Shown: piece after piece, positions 16,762-25,477 of the stretch
Layout: each line of letters starts with the position of its first letter
Numbering within the stretch: position 1 is the first letter of the stretch
Source of the DNA: Streptomyces glaucescens
GTDB lineage: Bacteria; Actinomycetota; Actinomycetes; Streptomycetales; Streptomycetaceae
Length of the DNA: 64,000 nt
Direction: 5' to 3'
NCBI RefSeq assembly: GCF_000761215.1
Contig: NZ_CP009438.1
Location: 5,994,501 to 6,058,500, forward strand
Translations under genes and position numbers: made by a program
The notes under the pieces: model-generated
Databases searched by the model: none
Seen by the model: only the letters and a program-made list of their open reading frames with translations
What the model was told of the DNA's origin: nothing

Positions 16762-17091
16762 ATGGCCTACCGGGCACTGATGGTCCTGCGCATGGACCCG
16801 GCGGACGCGGAGCACGTGGCAGCCGCCTTCGCCGAGCACGACACGACCGAACTGCCGCTGGAGATCGGGGTGCGACGGCGGGTCCTGTTCCGCTTCCACG
16901 ATCTGTACATGCACCTCATCGAGGCCGACGACGACATCATGGAGCGGCTCTACCAGGCGCGCAGCCACCCGCTGTTCCAGGAGGTCAACGAGCGCGTGGG
17001 GCAGTACCTCACGCCGTACGCGCAGGACTGGGAGGAGCTGAAGGACTCCAAGGCGGAGGTCTTCTACAGCTGGACCGCCCCCGACTCCTGA
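16762..17091 (+). CDS. tcmI: Tetracenomycin F2 cyclase TcmI
   Basis: A 109-residue polyketide cyclase of the ferredoxin-like SRPBCC-independent TcmI family. It closes the fourth ring, converting Tcm F2 to Tcm F1. Characteristic stretches are YRALMVLRMDP at the start, RRRVLFRFHDLYMHLIE in the middle and VGQYLTPYAQDW near the end. The length and sequence agree with my memory of the crystallised S. glaucescens enzyme. ATG 16762 follows the tcmH stop by two bases, and the GGAGGGAGCG upstream provides the ribosome binding site inside tcmH. Confidence 0.95.
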   Translation: MAYRALMVLRMDPADAEHVAAAFAEHDTTELPLEIGVRRRVLFRFHDLYMHLIEADDDIMERLYQARSHPLFQEVNERVGQYLTPYAQDWEELKDSKAEVFYSWTAPDS

Positions 17092-17137
17092 CCGCCGGCC
17101 ATCCGTGACCACCGCTCAGCACGAAGGAGAACAGACC

Positions 17138-17554
17138 GTGGCAGCCGCCGCCAAGATCGCCATGTCCAGTGTGGCGCCCAGTCACCGGCAGGGGGGCAGC
17201 ACCCGCGCCCTGCTGACGCCGTCGTCGGTGGGTGCGACCTCCGGATTCCTCGGCCACATCGAACTGGCGCCCGGGGAGTCCGTCACCGAGCACTACCACC
17301 CGTTCTCGGACAAGTACCTGTACCTGATCGAAGGGAGCCTCGTGGTCCGGGTGAACGGCGAGGAGGTGCGCCTGGAGCGGGACGAGGCCCTGTTCGTGAC
17401 CCGGGGCCAGCGGCACCGCATCGAGAACCGAGGAAACGTTCCTGCACGGGTGGTCTTCCAGATCTCGCCGCTCGCCCCGCGGCCCGAACTCGGCCATGTC
17501 GACACCGAGCCCGTGCCGAACCCGGCGGCGGCGCCGCCGAAGGTGGGAGGCTGA
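17138..17554 (+). CDS. tcmJ: Cupin-type polyketide cyclisation protein TcmJ
   Basis: A 138-residue single-domain cupin. Motif 1 is EHYHPFSDKYLYLIEG and motif 2 is TRGQRHRIENRGNVP, which give the His/His/Glu/His metal set. TcmJ works with TcmKLMN early in the pathway and raises the yield of correctly cyclised Tcm F2; its exact reaction is debated. I prefer GTG 17138, which has AAGGAGA eight bases upstream. GTG 17105 would add 11 residues and lacks a good ribosome binding site. It is separated from tcmK by a single base. Confidence 0.92.
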   Translation: MAAAAKIAMSSVAPSHRQGGSTRALLTPSSVGATSGFLGHIELAPGESVTEHYHPFSDKYLYLIEGSLVVRVNGEEVRLERDEALFVTRGQRHRIENRGNVPARVVFQISPLAPRPELGHVDTEPVPNPAAAPPKVGG

Positions 17555-17555
17555 G

Positions 17556-18836
17556 ATGACCCGGCACGCGGAGAAGCGGGTGGTGATCACCGGCATCGGT
17601 GTGCGAGCCCCGGGAGGCGCCGGAACCGCGGCCTTCTGGGACCTGCTCACCGCCGGACGCACCGCCACCAGGACGATCTCCCTGTTCGACGCCGCGCCCT
17701 ACCGGTCCCGGATAGCCGGAGAGATCGACTTCGACCCGATCGGCGAGGGCCTGTCGCCCCGGCAGGCGTCGACGTACGACCGGGCCACGCAGCTCGCCGT
17801 CGTCTGCGCCCGCGAGGCGCTGAAGGACAGCGGGCTGGACCCGGCCGCGGTGAACCCGGAACGGATCGGGGTGAGCATCGGCACCGCCGTCGGCTGCACC
17901 ACCGGCCTCGACCGCGAGTACGCGCGGGTCAGCGAGGGCGGCTCGCGCTGGCTGGTCGACCACACGCTCGCGGTGGAGCAGCTCTTCGACTACTTCGTCC
18001 CGACCTCCATCTGCCGGGAGGTCGCCTGGGAGGCGGGGGCCGAGGGACCGGTGACGGTGGTGTCGACCGGGTGCACCTCGGGCCTCGACGCCGTCGGATA
18101 CGGCACGGAGCTCATCCGGGACGGGCGCGCCGACGTGGTCGTCTGCGGCGCCACCGACGCGCCGATCTCCCCCATCACCGTGGCCTGCTTCGACGCCATC
18201 AAGGCGACGTCGGCCAACAACGACGACCCGGCCCACGCCTCCCGCCCCTTCGACCGCAACCGCGACGGCTTCGTGCTCGGGGAGGGCTCGGCGGTCTTCG
18301 TCCTGGAGGAGCTGTCCGCCGCCCGCCGGCGAGGAGCGCACGCCTACGCGGAGGTCCGCGGCTTCGCCACACGGTCGAACGCCTTCCACATGACCGGTCT
18401 GAAGCCGGACGGCAGGGAGATGGCGGAGGCCATCACCGCCGCCCTGGACCAGGCCCGCCGCACCGGCGACGACCTGCACTACATCAACGCGCACGGCTCC
18501 GGCACCCGGCAGAACGACCGGCACGAGACGGCGGCCTTCAAGCGCAGCCTGGGGCAACGGGCGTACGACGTGCCCGTCAGCTCCATCAAGTCCATGATCG
18601 GCCACTCGCTCGGAGCGATCGGCTCCCTCGAACTGGCCGCCTGCGCGCTGGCGATCGAACACGGCGTGATCCCGCCCACCGCCAACTACGAGGAACCCGA
18701 CCCCGAATGCGACCTCGACTACGTGCCGAACGTCGCGCGGGAACAGCGGGTCGACACCGTGCTCAGCGTCGGCAGCGGATTCGGCGGCTTCCAGAGCGCC
18801 GCGGTGCTGGCCCGGCCGAAGGAGACCCGCTCATGA
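17556..18836 (+). CDS. tcmK: Ketosynthase alpha subunit of the minimal type II PKS, TcmK
   Basis: The 426-residue ketosynthase catalyses decarboxylative Claisen condensation of nine malonyl units on TcmM. The nucleophile is Cys173 in TGCTSGLDA. The two catalytic histidines lie in NAHGSGT near residue 312 and SMIGHSLGA near 349, and the Lys in IKSMIGH completes the set. The acyltransferase-like GEGSAVFVLEE stretch typical of KS-alpha is present. It overlaps tcmL by four bases (ATGA), the usual coupling that keeps KS-alpha and chain-length factor at 1:1. The length equals that recalled for S. glaucescens TcmK. Confidence 0.97.
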   Translation: MTRHAEKRVVITGIGVRAPGGAGTAAFWDLLTAGRTATRTISLFDAAPYRSRIAGEIDFDPIGEGLSPRQASTYDRATQLAVVCAREALKDSGLDPAAVNPERIGVSIGTAVGCTTGLDREYARVSEGGSRWLVDHTLAVEQLFDYFVPTSICREVAWEAGAEGPVTVVSTGCTSGLDAVGYGTELIRDGRADVVVCGATDAPISPITVACFDAIKATSANNDDPAHASRPFDRNRDGFVLGEGSAVFVLEELSAARRRGAHAYAEVRGFATRSNAFHMTGLKPDGREMAEAITAALDQARRTGDDLHYINAHGSGTRQNDRHETAAFKRSLGQRAYDVPVSSIKSMIGHSLGAIGSLELAACALAIEHGVIPPTANYEEPDPECDLDYVPNVAREQRVDTVLSVGSGFGGFQSAAVLARPKETRS

Positions 18837-20062
18837 GCGCGCCGGCCCCCGTCGTGGTCACCGGCCTGGGCATCGTGGCACCCAACGGCACCGGCACCGA
18901 GGAGTACTGGGCGGCCACGCTCGCCGGCAAGAGCGGCATCGACGTCATCCAGCGGTTCGACCCCCACGGCTACCCCGTCCGGGTGGGAGGCGAGGTGCTG
19001 GCCTTCGACGCCGCCGCCCATCTCCCCGGGCGCCTGCTGCCGCAGACCGACCGCATGACCCAGCACGCCCTGGTGGCCGCCGAATGGGCCCTGGCCGACG
19101 CCGGGCTGGAGCCCGAGAAGCAGGACGAGTACGGCCTCGGCGTCCTGACGGCCGCCGGCGCGGGAGGGTTCGAGTTCGGCCAGCGCGAGATGCAGAAACT
19201 CTGGGGAACGGGCCCGGAACGCGTCAGCGCCTACCAGTCGTTCGCCTGGTTCTACGCGGTGAACACCGGCCAGATCTCCATCCGCCACGGCATGCGCGGG
19301 CACAGCTCCGTGTTCGTCACCGAGCAGGCCGGCGGTCTCGACGCCGCCGCCCACGCGGCCCGCCTGCTGCGCAAGGGGACCCTGAACACCGCCCTGACCG
19401 GCGGATGCGAAGCCTCCCTCTGCCCCTGGGGCCTGGTCGCCCAGATCCCGAGCGGCTTCCTGAGCGAGGCCACCGACCCGCACGACGCCTACCTGCCCTT
19501 CGACGCGCGGGCGGCCGGGTACGTGCCCGGCGAGGGCGGAGCCATGCTGGTCGCCGAGCGGGCGGACTCCGCACGCGAACGGGACGCCGCCACGGTCTAC
19601 GGGAGGATCGCCGGGCACGCCTCCACCTTCGACGCCCGCCCCGGCACCGGCCGGCCCACCGGGCCGGCCCGGGCCATCCGCCTGGCCCTCGAAGAGGCCC
19701 GGGTCGCGCCCGAGGACGTCGACGTGGTCTACGCCGACGCCGCTGGAGTGCCGGCCCTCGACCGCGCGGAGGCGGAGGCCCTCGCCGAGGTCTTCGGGCC
19801 CGGGGCCGTACCGGTCACCGCGCCCAAGACGATGACCGGACGGCTCTACGCCGGGGGAGCGGCCCTCGACGTCGCGACCGCGCTGCTGTCCATCAGGGAC
19901 TGTGTCGTCCCGCCGACCGTCGGCACCGGTGCGCCCGCGCCGGGGCTCGGCATCGACCTGGTGCTCCACCAGCCCCGTGAGCTGCGGGTGGACACCGCCC
20001 TGGTCGTCGCGCGGGGCATGGGCGGATTCAACTCCGCCCTGGTCGTCCGGCGCCACGGCTGA
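18833..20062 (+). CDS. tcmL: Ketosynthase beta / chain-length factor TcmL
   Basis: This 409-residue KS-like partner lacks the catalytic cysteine. The equivalent position is Gln165 in VTEQAGGLDA, the replacement that defines chain-length factors and lets them generate the acetyl starter by malonyl decarboxylation. With TcmK it forms the heterodimer that sets a 20-carbon decaketide length. The ATG overlaps the tcmK stop (ATGA). The gap to tcmM is 72 bases, the second longest in the operon, and contains the TCCGGAGG ribosome binding site for the acyl carrier protein. Confidence 0.97.
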   Translation: MSAPAPVVVTGLGIVAPNGTGTEEYWAATLAGKSGIDVIQRFDPHGYPVRVGGEVLAFDAAAHLPGRLLPQTDRMTQHALVAAEWALADAGLEPEKQDEYGLGVLTAAGAGGFEFGQREMQKLWGTGPERVSAYQSFAWFYAVNTGQISIRHGMRGHSSVFVTEQAGGLDAAAHAARLLRKGTLNTALTGGCEASLCPWGLVAQIPSGFLSEATDPHDAYLPFDARAAGYVPGEGGAMLVAERADSARERDAATVYGRIAGHASTFDARPGTGRPTGPARAIRLALEEARVAPEDVDVVYADAAGVPALDRAEAEALAEVFGPGAVPVTAPKTMTGRLYAGGAALDVATALLSIRDCVVPPTVGTGAPAPGLGIDLVLHQPRELRVDTALVVARGMGGFNSALVVRRHG

Positions 20063-20134
20063 CCGAGCCGCCGCCCCCGCTCTCCGCGCCCGAGCGCGCA
20101 TCACCTCATCACACCACTCATCCGGAGGTTCACC

Positions 20135-20386
20135 GTGCCCCAGATCGGCCTGCCCCGACTCGTCGAGATCATCAGGGAATGCGCAGGAGACCCCGACGAA
20201 CGGGACCTGGACGGCGACATCCTCGACGTCACCTACCAGGACCTCGGCTACGACTCCATCGCCCTGCTGGAGATCTCCGCGAAGCTGGAACAGGACCTCG
20301 GGGTGTCGATACCGGGGGAGGAGCTGAAGACCCCCCGGCACACCCTCCACCTCGTCAACACCGAGACGGCCGGGGAGGTCGCCTGA
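20135..20386 (+). CDS. tcmM: Acyl carrier protein TcmM
   Basis: An 83-residue acyl carrier protein. Ser41 in [10 protein letters not shown] is the 4'-phosphopantetheine attachment site. The sequence before it ([11 protein letters not shown]) and the acidic helix II are typical of type II PKS carriers. It starts at GTG 20135 after a CCGGAGG site. It carries the growing decaketide on the TcmK/TcmL heterodimer and presents it to TcmN. The tcmN ATG starts two bases after its stop. Confidence 0.96.
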
Positions 20387-20387
20387 C

Positions 20388-21872
20388 ATGGCAGCGCGCA
20401 CGGACAACTCCATCGTCGTCAACGCGCCGTTCGAGCTCGTCTGGGACGTCACCAACGACATCGAGGCATGGCCGGAGCTGTTCTCCGAGTACGCCGAGGC
20501 GGAGATCCTCCGGCAGGACGGCGACGGCTTCGACTTCCGGCTCAAGACCCGCCCCGACGCGAACGGAAGGGTCTGGGAGTGGGTCTCCCACCGTGTGCCC
20601 GACAAGGGCTCCCGCACGGTCCGGGCGCACCGCGTCGAGACCGGGCCCTTCGCCTACATGAACCTGCACTGGACCTACCGGGCCGTGGCCGGGGGCACCG
20701 AGATGCGGTGGGTGCAGGAGTTCGACATGAAGCCCGGGGCCCCGTTCGACAACGCGCACATGACCGCTCACCTCAACACGACGACACGGGCGAACATGGA
20801 GCGCATCAAGAAGATCATCGAGGACAGGCACCGGGAAGGACAGCGGACCCCGGCGTCCGTCCTGCCCACCGAACTGCACGCCCAGCAACTGCTGTTGCTG
20901 GCCGCCTCCGGGCGCCTGGCGCGGATCGTCCACGTGCTGACCGAGCTGAGGATCGCCGATCTCCTCGCCGACGGCCCCCGTCACGTCGCGGAACTGGCCA
21001 AGGAGACGGACACCCACGAGCTCTCCCTCTACCGCGTCCTGCGCAGCGCCGCCTCCGTCGGCGTCTTCGCGGAGGGGCCCGTCAGGACCTTCTCCGCGAC
21101 GCCCCTGTCGGACGGACTGCGCACCGGCAACCCGGACGGTGTGCTGCCCCTGGTGAAGTACAACAACATGGAGCTGACCAGGCGGCCCTACGACGAGATC
21201 ATGCACAGTGTGCGCACCGGCGAACCGGCCTTCCGGCGGGTGTTCGGCAGCTCGTTCTTCGAGCACCTGGAGGCCAACCCGGAAGCCGGCGAGTTCTTCG
21301 AGCGGTTCATGGCCCACTGGAGCCGCCGGCTCGTCCTCGACGGACTCGCCGACCAGGGCATGGAGCGCTTCTCGCGCATCGCGGACCTCGGCGGTGGCGA
21401 CGGCTGGTTCCTCGCCCAGATCCTCCGGCGCCACCCGCACGCCACGGGCCTGCTCATGGACCTCCCGCGGGTGGCCGCGTCGGCCGGCCCCGTCCTGGAG
21501 GAGGCCAAAGTCGCCGACCGGGTCACCGTGCTGCCCGGCGACTTCTTCACGGACCCCGTCCCCACCGGCTACGACGCCTACCTCTTCAAGGGCGTGCTGC
21601 ACAACTGGTCCGACGAGCGGGCCGTGACCGTGCTGCGCCGGGTCCGGGAGGCCATCGGCGACGACGACGCACGCCTGCTGATCTTCGACCAGGTCATGGC
21701 CCCCGAGAACGAGTGGGACCACGCCAAGCTGCTGGACATCGACATGCTGGTGCTCTTCGGAGGCCGCGAACGGGTGCTGGCCGAGTGGCGGCAGCTGCTG
21801 CTCGAGGCGGACTTCGACATCGTCAACACGCCCTCCCACACCTGGACCACGCTGGAGTGCCGCCCCGTCTAG
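20388..21872 (+). CDS. tcmN: Bifunctional aromatase/cyclase and O-methyltransferase TcmN
   Basis: A 494-residue fusion. Residues 1-155 form a START-like aromatase/cyclase that folds the decaketide with C9-C14 first-ring and C7-C16 second-ring closure. All pocket residues reported for S. glaucescens TcmN are found at the same numbers: Tyr35, Trp63, Trp65, Ser67, Arg69, Arg82 and Trp95. Residues from about 170 on form a SAM O-methyltransferase with motif [17 protein letters not shown] and [11 protein letters not shown], containing the catalytic His. This half methylates the C-3 hydroxyl (Tcm D3 to Tcm B3). It follows tcmM by two bases. Confidence 0.97.
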
Positions 21873-21968
21873 GGCCTGTCCGGATCGTCCCGGCGCCGCG
21901 GGGTCCGGCACCCGGCCGGACCCCGCCCGAACCGCCAGCCCCCACGTTCAAGGAGAGCCGAGCACACC

Positions 21969-22988
21969 ATGACACCGCACACGCACGTCCGCGGACCGGG
22001 CGACATCCTCCAGCTGACCATGGCCTTCTACGGATCGCGCGCCCTCATCAGCGCGGTCGAACTGGACCTGTTCACCCTGCTCGCCGGGAAACCGCTGCCG
22101 CTCGGCGAGCTGTGCGAGCGGGCGGGCATCCATCCTCGCGGCGCGCGGGACTTCCTCGACGCCCTGGTGGCACTGGGACTCCTGGAGCGCGAGGGCGAGG
22201 ACACCTACCGCAACAGCCCGGCCGCCGACCGCCATCTGGACCGGCGCAAGCCCGGGTACGTCGGCGGCTACGCCCGGCTCGCGGACACCAAGCTGTTCCC
22301 CGTCTGGGCACGGCTGACGGAGGCCCTGCGCACGGGCGAGAAGCAGGTGCCGAGCCAGGGCGGCTTCTTCGGCGGCTACGCGGACCCGGAGGCGGCCCGC
22401 GGCTTCCTCGGCGCCATGGACGCCGTCAACGGCGGCGTCGGGCACAGCCTGGCCGGCGCGCTCGACTGGACGGAGTACTCCTCCTTCGTCGACCTCGGCG
22501 GCGCGCGCGGCAACCTCGCCGCGCACCTGCACCGGGCTCACCCGCACCTGCGGGCCACCTGTTTCGACCTGCCGGAGATGGAACCCTTCTTCCAGGAGCA
22601 CATGAAGTCCCTGGAGACGACGGACCAGGTGCGCTTCGCCGGGGGCGACTTCTTCACCGACCCCCTGCCGCGCGCGGACGTGTTCATCGTCGGGCACATC
22701 CTCCACTACTTCGGTCTCCGGCAGCGCGAGGCGCTGATCGCCCGCATCCACCAGGCGCTCACCCCGGGCGGTGCCGTCCTCGTCTACGACCGGATGATCG
22801 ACGACGACCGGCGCAGTGCCGCACTGAGCCTGCTCGGCAGCCTCAACATGCTGCTGACCTCCGACGAGGGACGCGAGTACACCCCCGCGGAGTGCGTCCG
22901 GTGGCTGTCCGACGCCGGATTCACCGACGTCCGCACCACCGCGGTGAGCGGGCCCGACACCCTCGCGATCGGCCGCAAACCCCGGTGA
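21969..22988 (+). CDS. tcmO: Tetracenomycin 8-O-methyltransferase TcmO
   Basis: A 339-residue SAM O-methyltransferase of the plant-COMT-like family, homologous to the C-terminal half of TcmN. Motif I is FVDLGGARGNLAAHL and the catalytic region is VGHILHYFGLRQRE. In the pathway it methylates the C-8 hydroxyl of Tcm B3 to give Tcm E. The ATG has AAGGAGA upstream, and the 96-base gap after tcmN is the longest in the operon. The stop codon overlaps the start of the next small gene as GTGA. Confidence 0.96.
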   Translation: MTPHTHVRGPGDILQLTMAFYGSRALISAVELDLFTLLAGKPLPLGELCERAGIHPRGARDFLDALVALGLLEREGEDTYRNSPAADRHLDRRKPGYVGGYARLADTKLFPVWARLTEALRTGEKQVPSQGGFFGGYADPEAARGFLGAMDAVNGGVGHSLAGALDWTEYSSFVDLGGARGNLAAHLHRAHPHLRATCFDLPEMEPFFQEHMKSLETTDQVRFAGGDFFTDPLPRADVFIVGHILHYFGLRQREALIARIHQALTPGGAVLVYDRMIDDDRRSAALSLLGSLNMLLTSDEGREYTPAECVRWLSDAGFTDVRTTAVSGPDTLAIGRKPR

Positions 22989-23182
22989 GGTGGCTCGGCA
23001 GGACCGTCTGGCTGGGGCTGATCGGCCTCGGCGCGTTCTGGACCGGGCACCTGCCCCCCGGCCCGTACGGGCAGGACCGGGCCGGGTCCGCCCCGCCGGC
23101 CGGACACCCGGAACGGCTCGTCCCCACGGCGCTCACCGCCCAGGAGCTGATCCTGTCGCGCGAGCTGGGCTGGACCCGCTGA
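22985..23182 (+). CDS. Small single-span membrane protein coupled to tcmO
   Basis: A 65-codon frame starts at a GTG that overlaps the tcmO stop as GTGA. All codons but GGA and GAA end in G or C, so it is almost certainly translated. Residues 6-22 (RTVWLGLIGLGAFWTG region) form a likely membrane span or uncleaved signal anchor. A Pro/Gly-rich stretch and a polar tail ending in ELILSRELGWTR follow. I recognise no family. The position suggests a role in late tetracenomycin assembly, localisation or export, but this is inference. A terminator hairpin starts 11 bases after its stop. Confidence 0.72.
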   Translation: MRWLGRTVWLGLIGLGAFWTGHLPPGPYGQDRAGSAPPAGHPERLVPTALTAQELILSRELGWTR

Positions 23183-23193
23183 CCTGCCGGGAA

Positions 23194-23230
23194 CCCCGGC
23201 CCGGTGCGCGGCGGGCACCCCGGACCGGGG
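23194..23230 (+). terminator. Terminator of the tcm operon
   Basis: Arms 23194-23204 and 23220-23230 pair over 11 bp with one mismatch. The position just after the 65-codon gene supports its inclusion in the operon. The following about 200 bases to 23433 hold no supported gene. Confidence 0.6.
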
Positions 23231-23433
23231 CACGTCCGCGTCCGCGGGAGTGCTCGGCGGACGTACCGGCCCGCCCGGCCTCCCCGGCGGCGACGCGGCG
23301 CCGTCGGGTGCGTGGCCGAGCCGCGCGCCCCGTGGCCGCGGCCGGCGCCGCGGGGACCTCTCACGGGATCCCGTGCCTGGCCGCGCCCCGGTCGGGGAGG
23401 CGAGGACCACCAGCGCGCGGCCGGGCCGCGCGG

Positions 23434-24063
23434 TCAGGTGAAGGTGACCGGGCCGCGCGGTGTGCCGACCGTGAAGGAGAACCCGGCCGGCCCCTCGGCG
23501 AGGGCCAGCCCGGTGTCCAGGGCGGCCAGCAGGGGGCGGATCTCCGCCGGGTCGGGAGCCGTCGCCGACAGCCGCAGCAAGGGGGTGACGGGCAGCCCGG
23601 CGGCGGTGGGGTGGCGGGAGGCGCCCCAGTCGATGAGGAAGGGCACCAGCCCGGACGGGTGGGCGGAACCGTCCGTCAGCCGCCACTCCAGCAGGGCGCC
23701 GTCGGGCGTGCGGCGGCTCATCGCCCGGGCGGGACCGGGATCGTGGCCGCGGGCGCGGGCCGAGGCGATCGCCGCGTCCAGGTCGGTCGTGCGGATCGCC
23801 CAGGTCACGGTGCGCGGGCCGGGCAGCAGGTCCACGCCGAACGGCCGCGGGCCGGCCGGGGCGGGCTGCTCCGGGTCCGGGCCGATGATCTCCAGGTACC
23901 CGGCGCCGCCCAGGCCGACGAGGTGGTTGCGGGTACCGAGGCCGACATGGGTGCCGCCGGCGGCCGGGGTCACCCCGGTCCGCCGGGTGAAGTCGGCGAG
24001 GGTCGCCGCCAGGTCCGGGGTGGCGAGGACGAGGTGGTCCAGGTGTGCCGGAATCGTGTTCAC
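23434..24063 (-). CDS. VOC family protein (glyoxalase-like domain 3)
   Basis: The 209-residue protein begins LDHLVLATPDLAATLADFTR, a VOC opening, and continues with GLGTRNHLVGLGGAGYLEII, the pattern of the larger glyoxalase-like domain proteins. DGALLEWRLTDG ends the core. The start is GTG 24063; the open frame continues much further upstream but only as antisense of the lipoprotein gene. Function is unknown. It is divergent from the lipoprotein gene, with a 61-base gap. Confidence 0.82.
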   Translation of the reverse strand: MNTIPAHLDHLVLATPDLAATLADFTRRTGVTPAAGGTHVGLGTRNHLVGLGGAGYLEIIGPDPEQPAPAGPRPFGVDLLPGPRTVTWAIRTTDLDAAIASARARGHDPGPARAMSRRTPDGALLEWRLTDGSAHPSGLVPFLIDWGASRHPTAAGLPVTPLLRLSATAPDPAEIRPLLAALDTGLALAEGPAGFSFTVGTPRGPVTFT

Positions 24064-24124
24064 CGCCGCGAGGTTACGCCGACTCCCGCCCCGCCGGGGA
24101 ACATCCGTACGGGATGATGAGGGG

Positions 24125-24739
24125 ATGATCCGTCCGCCGCGTGCCCTGACGTACGCCTCGCTGCCGCTGTCCGTGCTGCTTCTCACCGGCTGCGGGAGCC
24201 AGGGCCGGGCGGCCGACCCGGGGGAGGTCGCCGCCCGCGCACAGCGGCTGGGCATCGCCCCGGAACACGTGTACGCCATCGAAGCGGACGGGTTCGCCGT
24301 GGCCCCGCAGTCCGTCGGCGTCCACGGCGACGACGGCTTCTCCGCGGTGTACGTCTCCCGGTCCACCGGCGACCGGATCCAGCTCCGGGTCGACCGCACC
24401 GGGACGACCGCGGCGACCTGCCCGGAGCAGCCGGCCGGGGCGTCCTCGCCGGGCGGTTCGGCCACCTGCCGCAAGGACGGCGACGCCTGGTACCGCACCT
24501 CCGGCGACCAGCGTGAGTACGCCGTCCCCAAGGAGGGCCACGTCGTCCTGGTGGGCGCGGGGCCCGGCGTCGGCCGGGACGTGCTGCGCGAGGCCGCCCT
24601 CGGTGCCCACCGCCCCACGGCCGACGAGCTCGACGCCCTGCTGCCGCGCGGCGGGGCCGGCACCGAGCCCGTGGAGCGCGGCGACCTGCCCGCCGAGGGG
24701 GACGGGGCGCCCCTGGACGGCGCGGGCGCGGGCGGCTGA
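24125..24739 (+). CDS. Putative lipoprotein
   Basis: A 204-residue protein with a type II signal peptide. A hydrophobic stretch ends in the lipobox LLTGC, so Cys23 or its neighbour would be acylated and the protein anchored outside the membrane. The mature part is rich in Gly and Asp and carries two further cysteines (TCPEQ and ATCRK). It includes the phrase AARAQRLGIAPEHVYAIEAD. The C-terminal 40 residues are acidic and low complexity. I do not recognise the family. Confidence 0.78.
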   Translation: MIRPPRALTYASLPLSVLLLTGCGSQGRAADPGEVAARAQRLGIAPEHVYAIEADGFAVAPQSVGVHGDDGFSAVYVSRSTGDRIQLRVDRTGTTAATCPEQPAGASSPGGSATCRKDGDAWYRTSGDQREYAVPKEGHVVLVGAGPGVGRDVLREAALGAHRPTADELDALLPRGGAGTEPVERGDLPAEGDGAPLDGAGAGG

Positions 24740-24813
24740 CCCCGCCCCGAGGACGGAGGTTCCGCGCGGGCCGGCGGTCCGGACGGACCGCCGCCCGGCC
24801 TATGGTCGTGGGC

Positions 24814-25464
24814 ATGGCACCGCGACTGCTCGTCTACACGCGCACCACCGACTACCGCCACGACTCGATCCCGGCCGCCGTCGTCGCCGTCCGCGCGCTC
24901 GGTGAGTTCGACGTCGAGCACACCGAGGACCCGGCGGCGCTGGAAGCGGCGCTGGACGGCTGGGCCGCCGTGGTCTTCCTGTCCACCAGCGGGGACGTGC
25001 TGACGCCGGCCGGGCGGGAGCGCCTCGCCGGGTACGTGGAGGCGGGCGGCGGATTCGTCGGTGTCCACGCCGCGGCCTGCACGGAGTACGGCTGGCCGTA
25101 CTACGGGGAGCTGCTGGGCGCCCGCTTCGACCGGCACCCCGCCCACCAGCCCGGCAGGGCGGTCGTGGAGGACCGTACGCACCCGGCCACCCGGCAGCTG
25201 CCCGCCGTCTGGGAGTTCACCGACGAGTGGTACGACTTCCGCACCAACCCGCGCGGCGCCGCACGGGTGCTGGTGTGCGCCGACGAGTCCTCGTACGAGG
25301 GCGGCGGGATGGGCGCCGACCACCCCCTGGTGTGGTGCCGCAGCCAGGGCGCCGGGCGCGTCTTCTACACCGCCCTCGGGCATGCCGCCGAGGCGTACGG
25401 CGACCCGGACTTCCGGCAGCACCTGCGCGGCGGGATCGCCTGGGCGGCGCGACTCGCGCACTGA
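24814..25464 (+). CDS. ThuA-like domain protein (trehalose utilisation family)
   Basis: This 216-residue protein is built entirely from the ThuA class I glutamine-amidotransferase-like fold. Family signatures are LLVYTRTTDYRHDSI at the start, VVFLSTSGDVL, GGGFVGVHAA near residue 85 and ADHPLVWCR before the C-terminal GRVFYTALGH. ThuA proteins take part in disaccharide catabolism or keto-sugar interconversion. ATG 24814 is preferred because TATGGT, a -10-like box, ends seven bases before it, suggesting a leaderless mRNA; ATG 24802 lies inside that box. It converges on a LacI gene. Confidence 0.88.
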   Translation: MAPRLLVYTRTTDYRHDSIPAAVVAVRALGEFDVEHTEDPAALEAALDGWAAVVFLSTSGDVLTPAGRERLAGYVEAGGGFVGVHAAACTEYGWPYYGELLGARFDRHPAHQPGRAVVEDRTHPATRQLPAVWEFTDEWYDFRTNPRGAARVLVCADESSYEGGGMGADHPLVWCRSQGAGRVFYTALGHAAEAYGDPDFRQHLRGGIAWAARLAH

Positions 25465-25477
25465 GCCGGCGGCTCAG
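25461..25477. terminator. Small palindromic hairpin between thuA-like and lacI-type genes
   Basis: CTGAGCC, three bases, GGCTCAG. Both convergent stop codons lie inside the structure, which could stop transcription from both sides, though seven bp is weak. Confidence 0.4.

Larger units (their letters stand above)
10836..23182. other. Tetracenomycin C biosynthetic gene cluster
   Basis: This block contains tcmR, tcmA, tcmP, tcmG, H, I, J, K, L, M, N and O in the order and orientation known for Streptomyces glaucescens, plus a small gene overlapping tcmO. It encodes a minimal type II polyketide synthase, cyclases, anthrone oxidase, three O-methylation activities, the triple hydroxylase, an exporter and its repressor. 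That is everything needed for tetracenomycin C from malonyl-CoA. No deoxysugar or glycosyltransferase genes are present, which argues against elloramycin. Strong hairpins lie at 10792-10845, 13299-13332 and 23194-23230. Confidence 0.95.

Noticed and set aside
20468..22984. Long open frame overlapping tcmN and tcmO
   Set aside because: Compositional frame over well-supported tcmN and tcmO; only its last 65 codons, starting at GTG 22985, have independent support.
10836..23182. Elloramycin-type cluster
   Set aside because: No glycosyltransferase or rhamnose O-methyltransferase genes are present in or beside the cluster.
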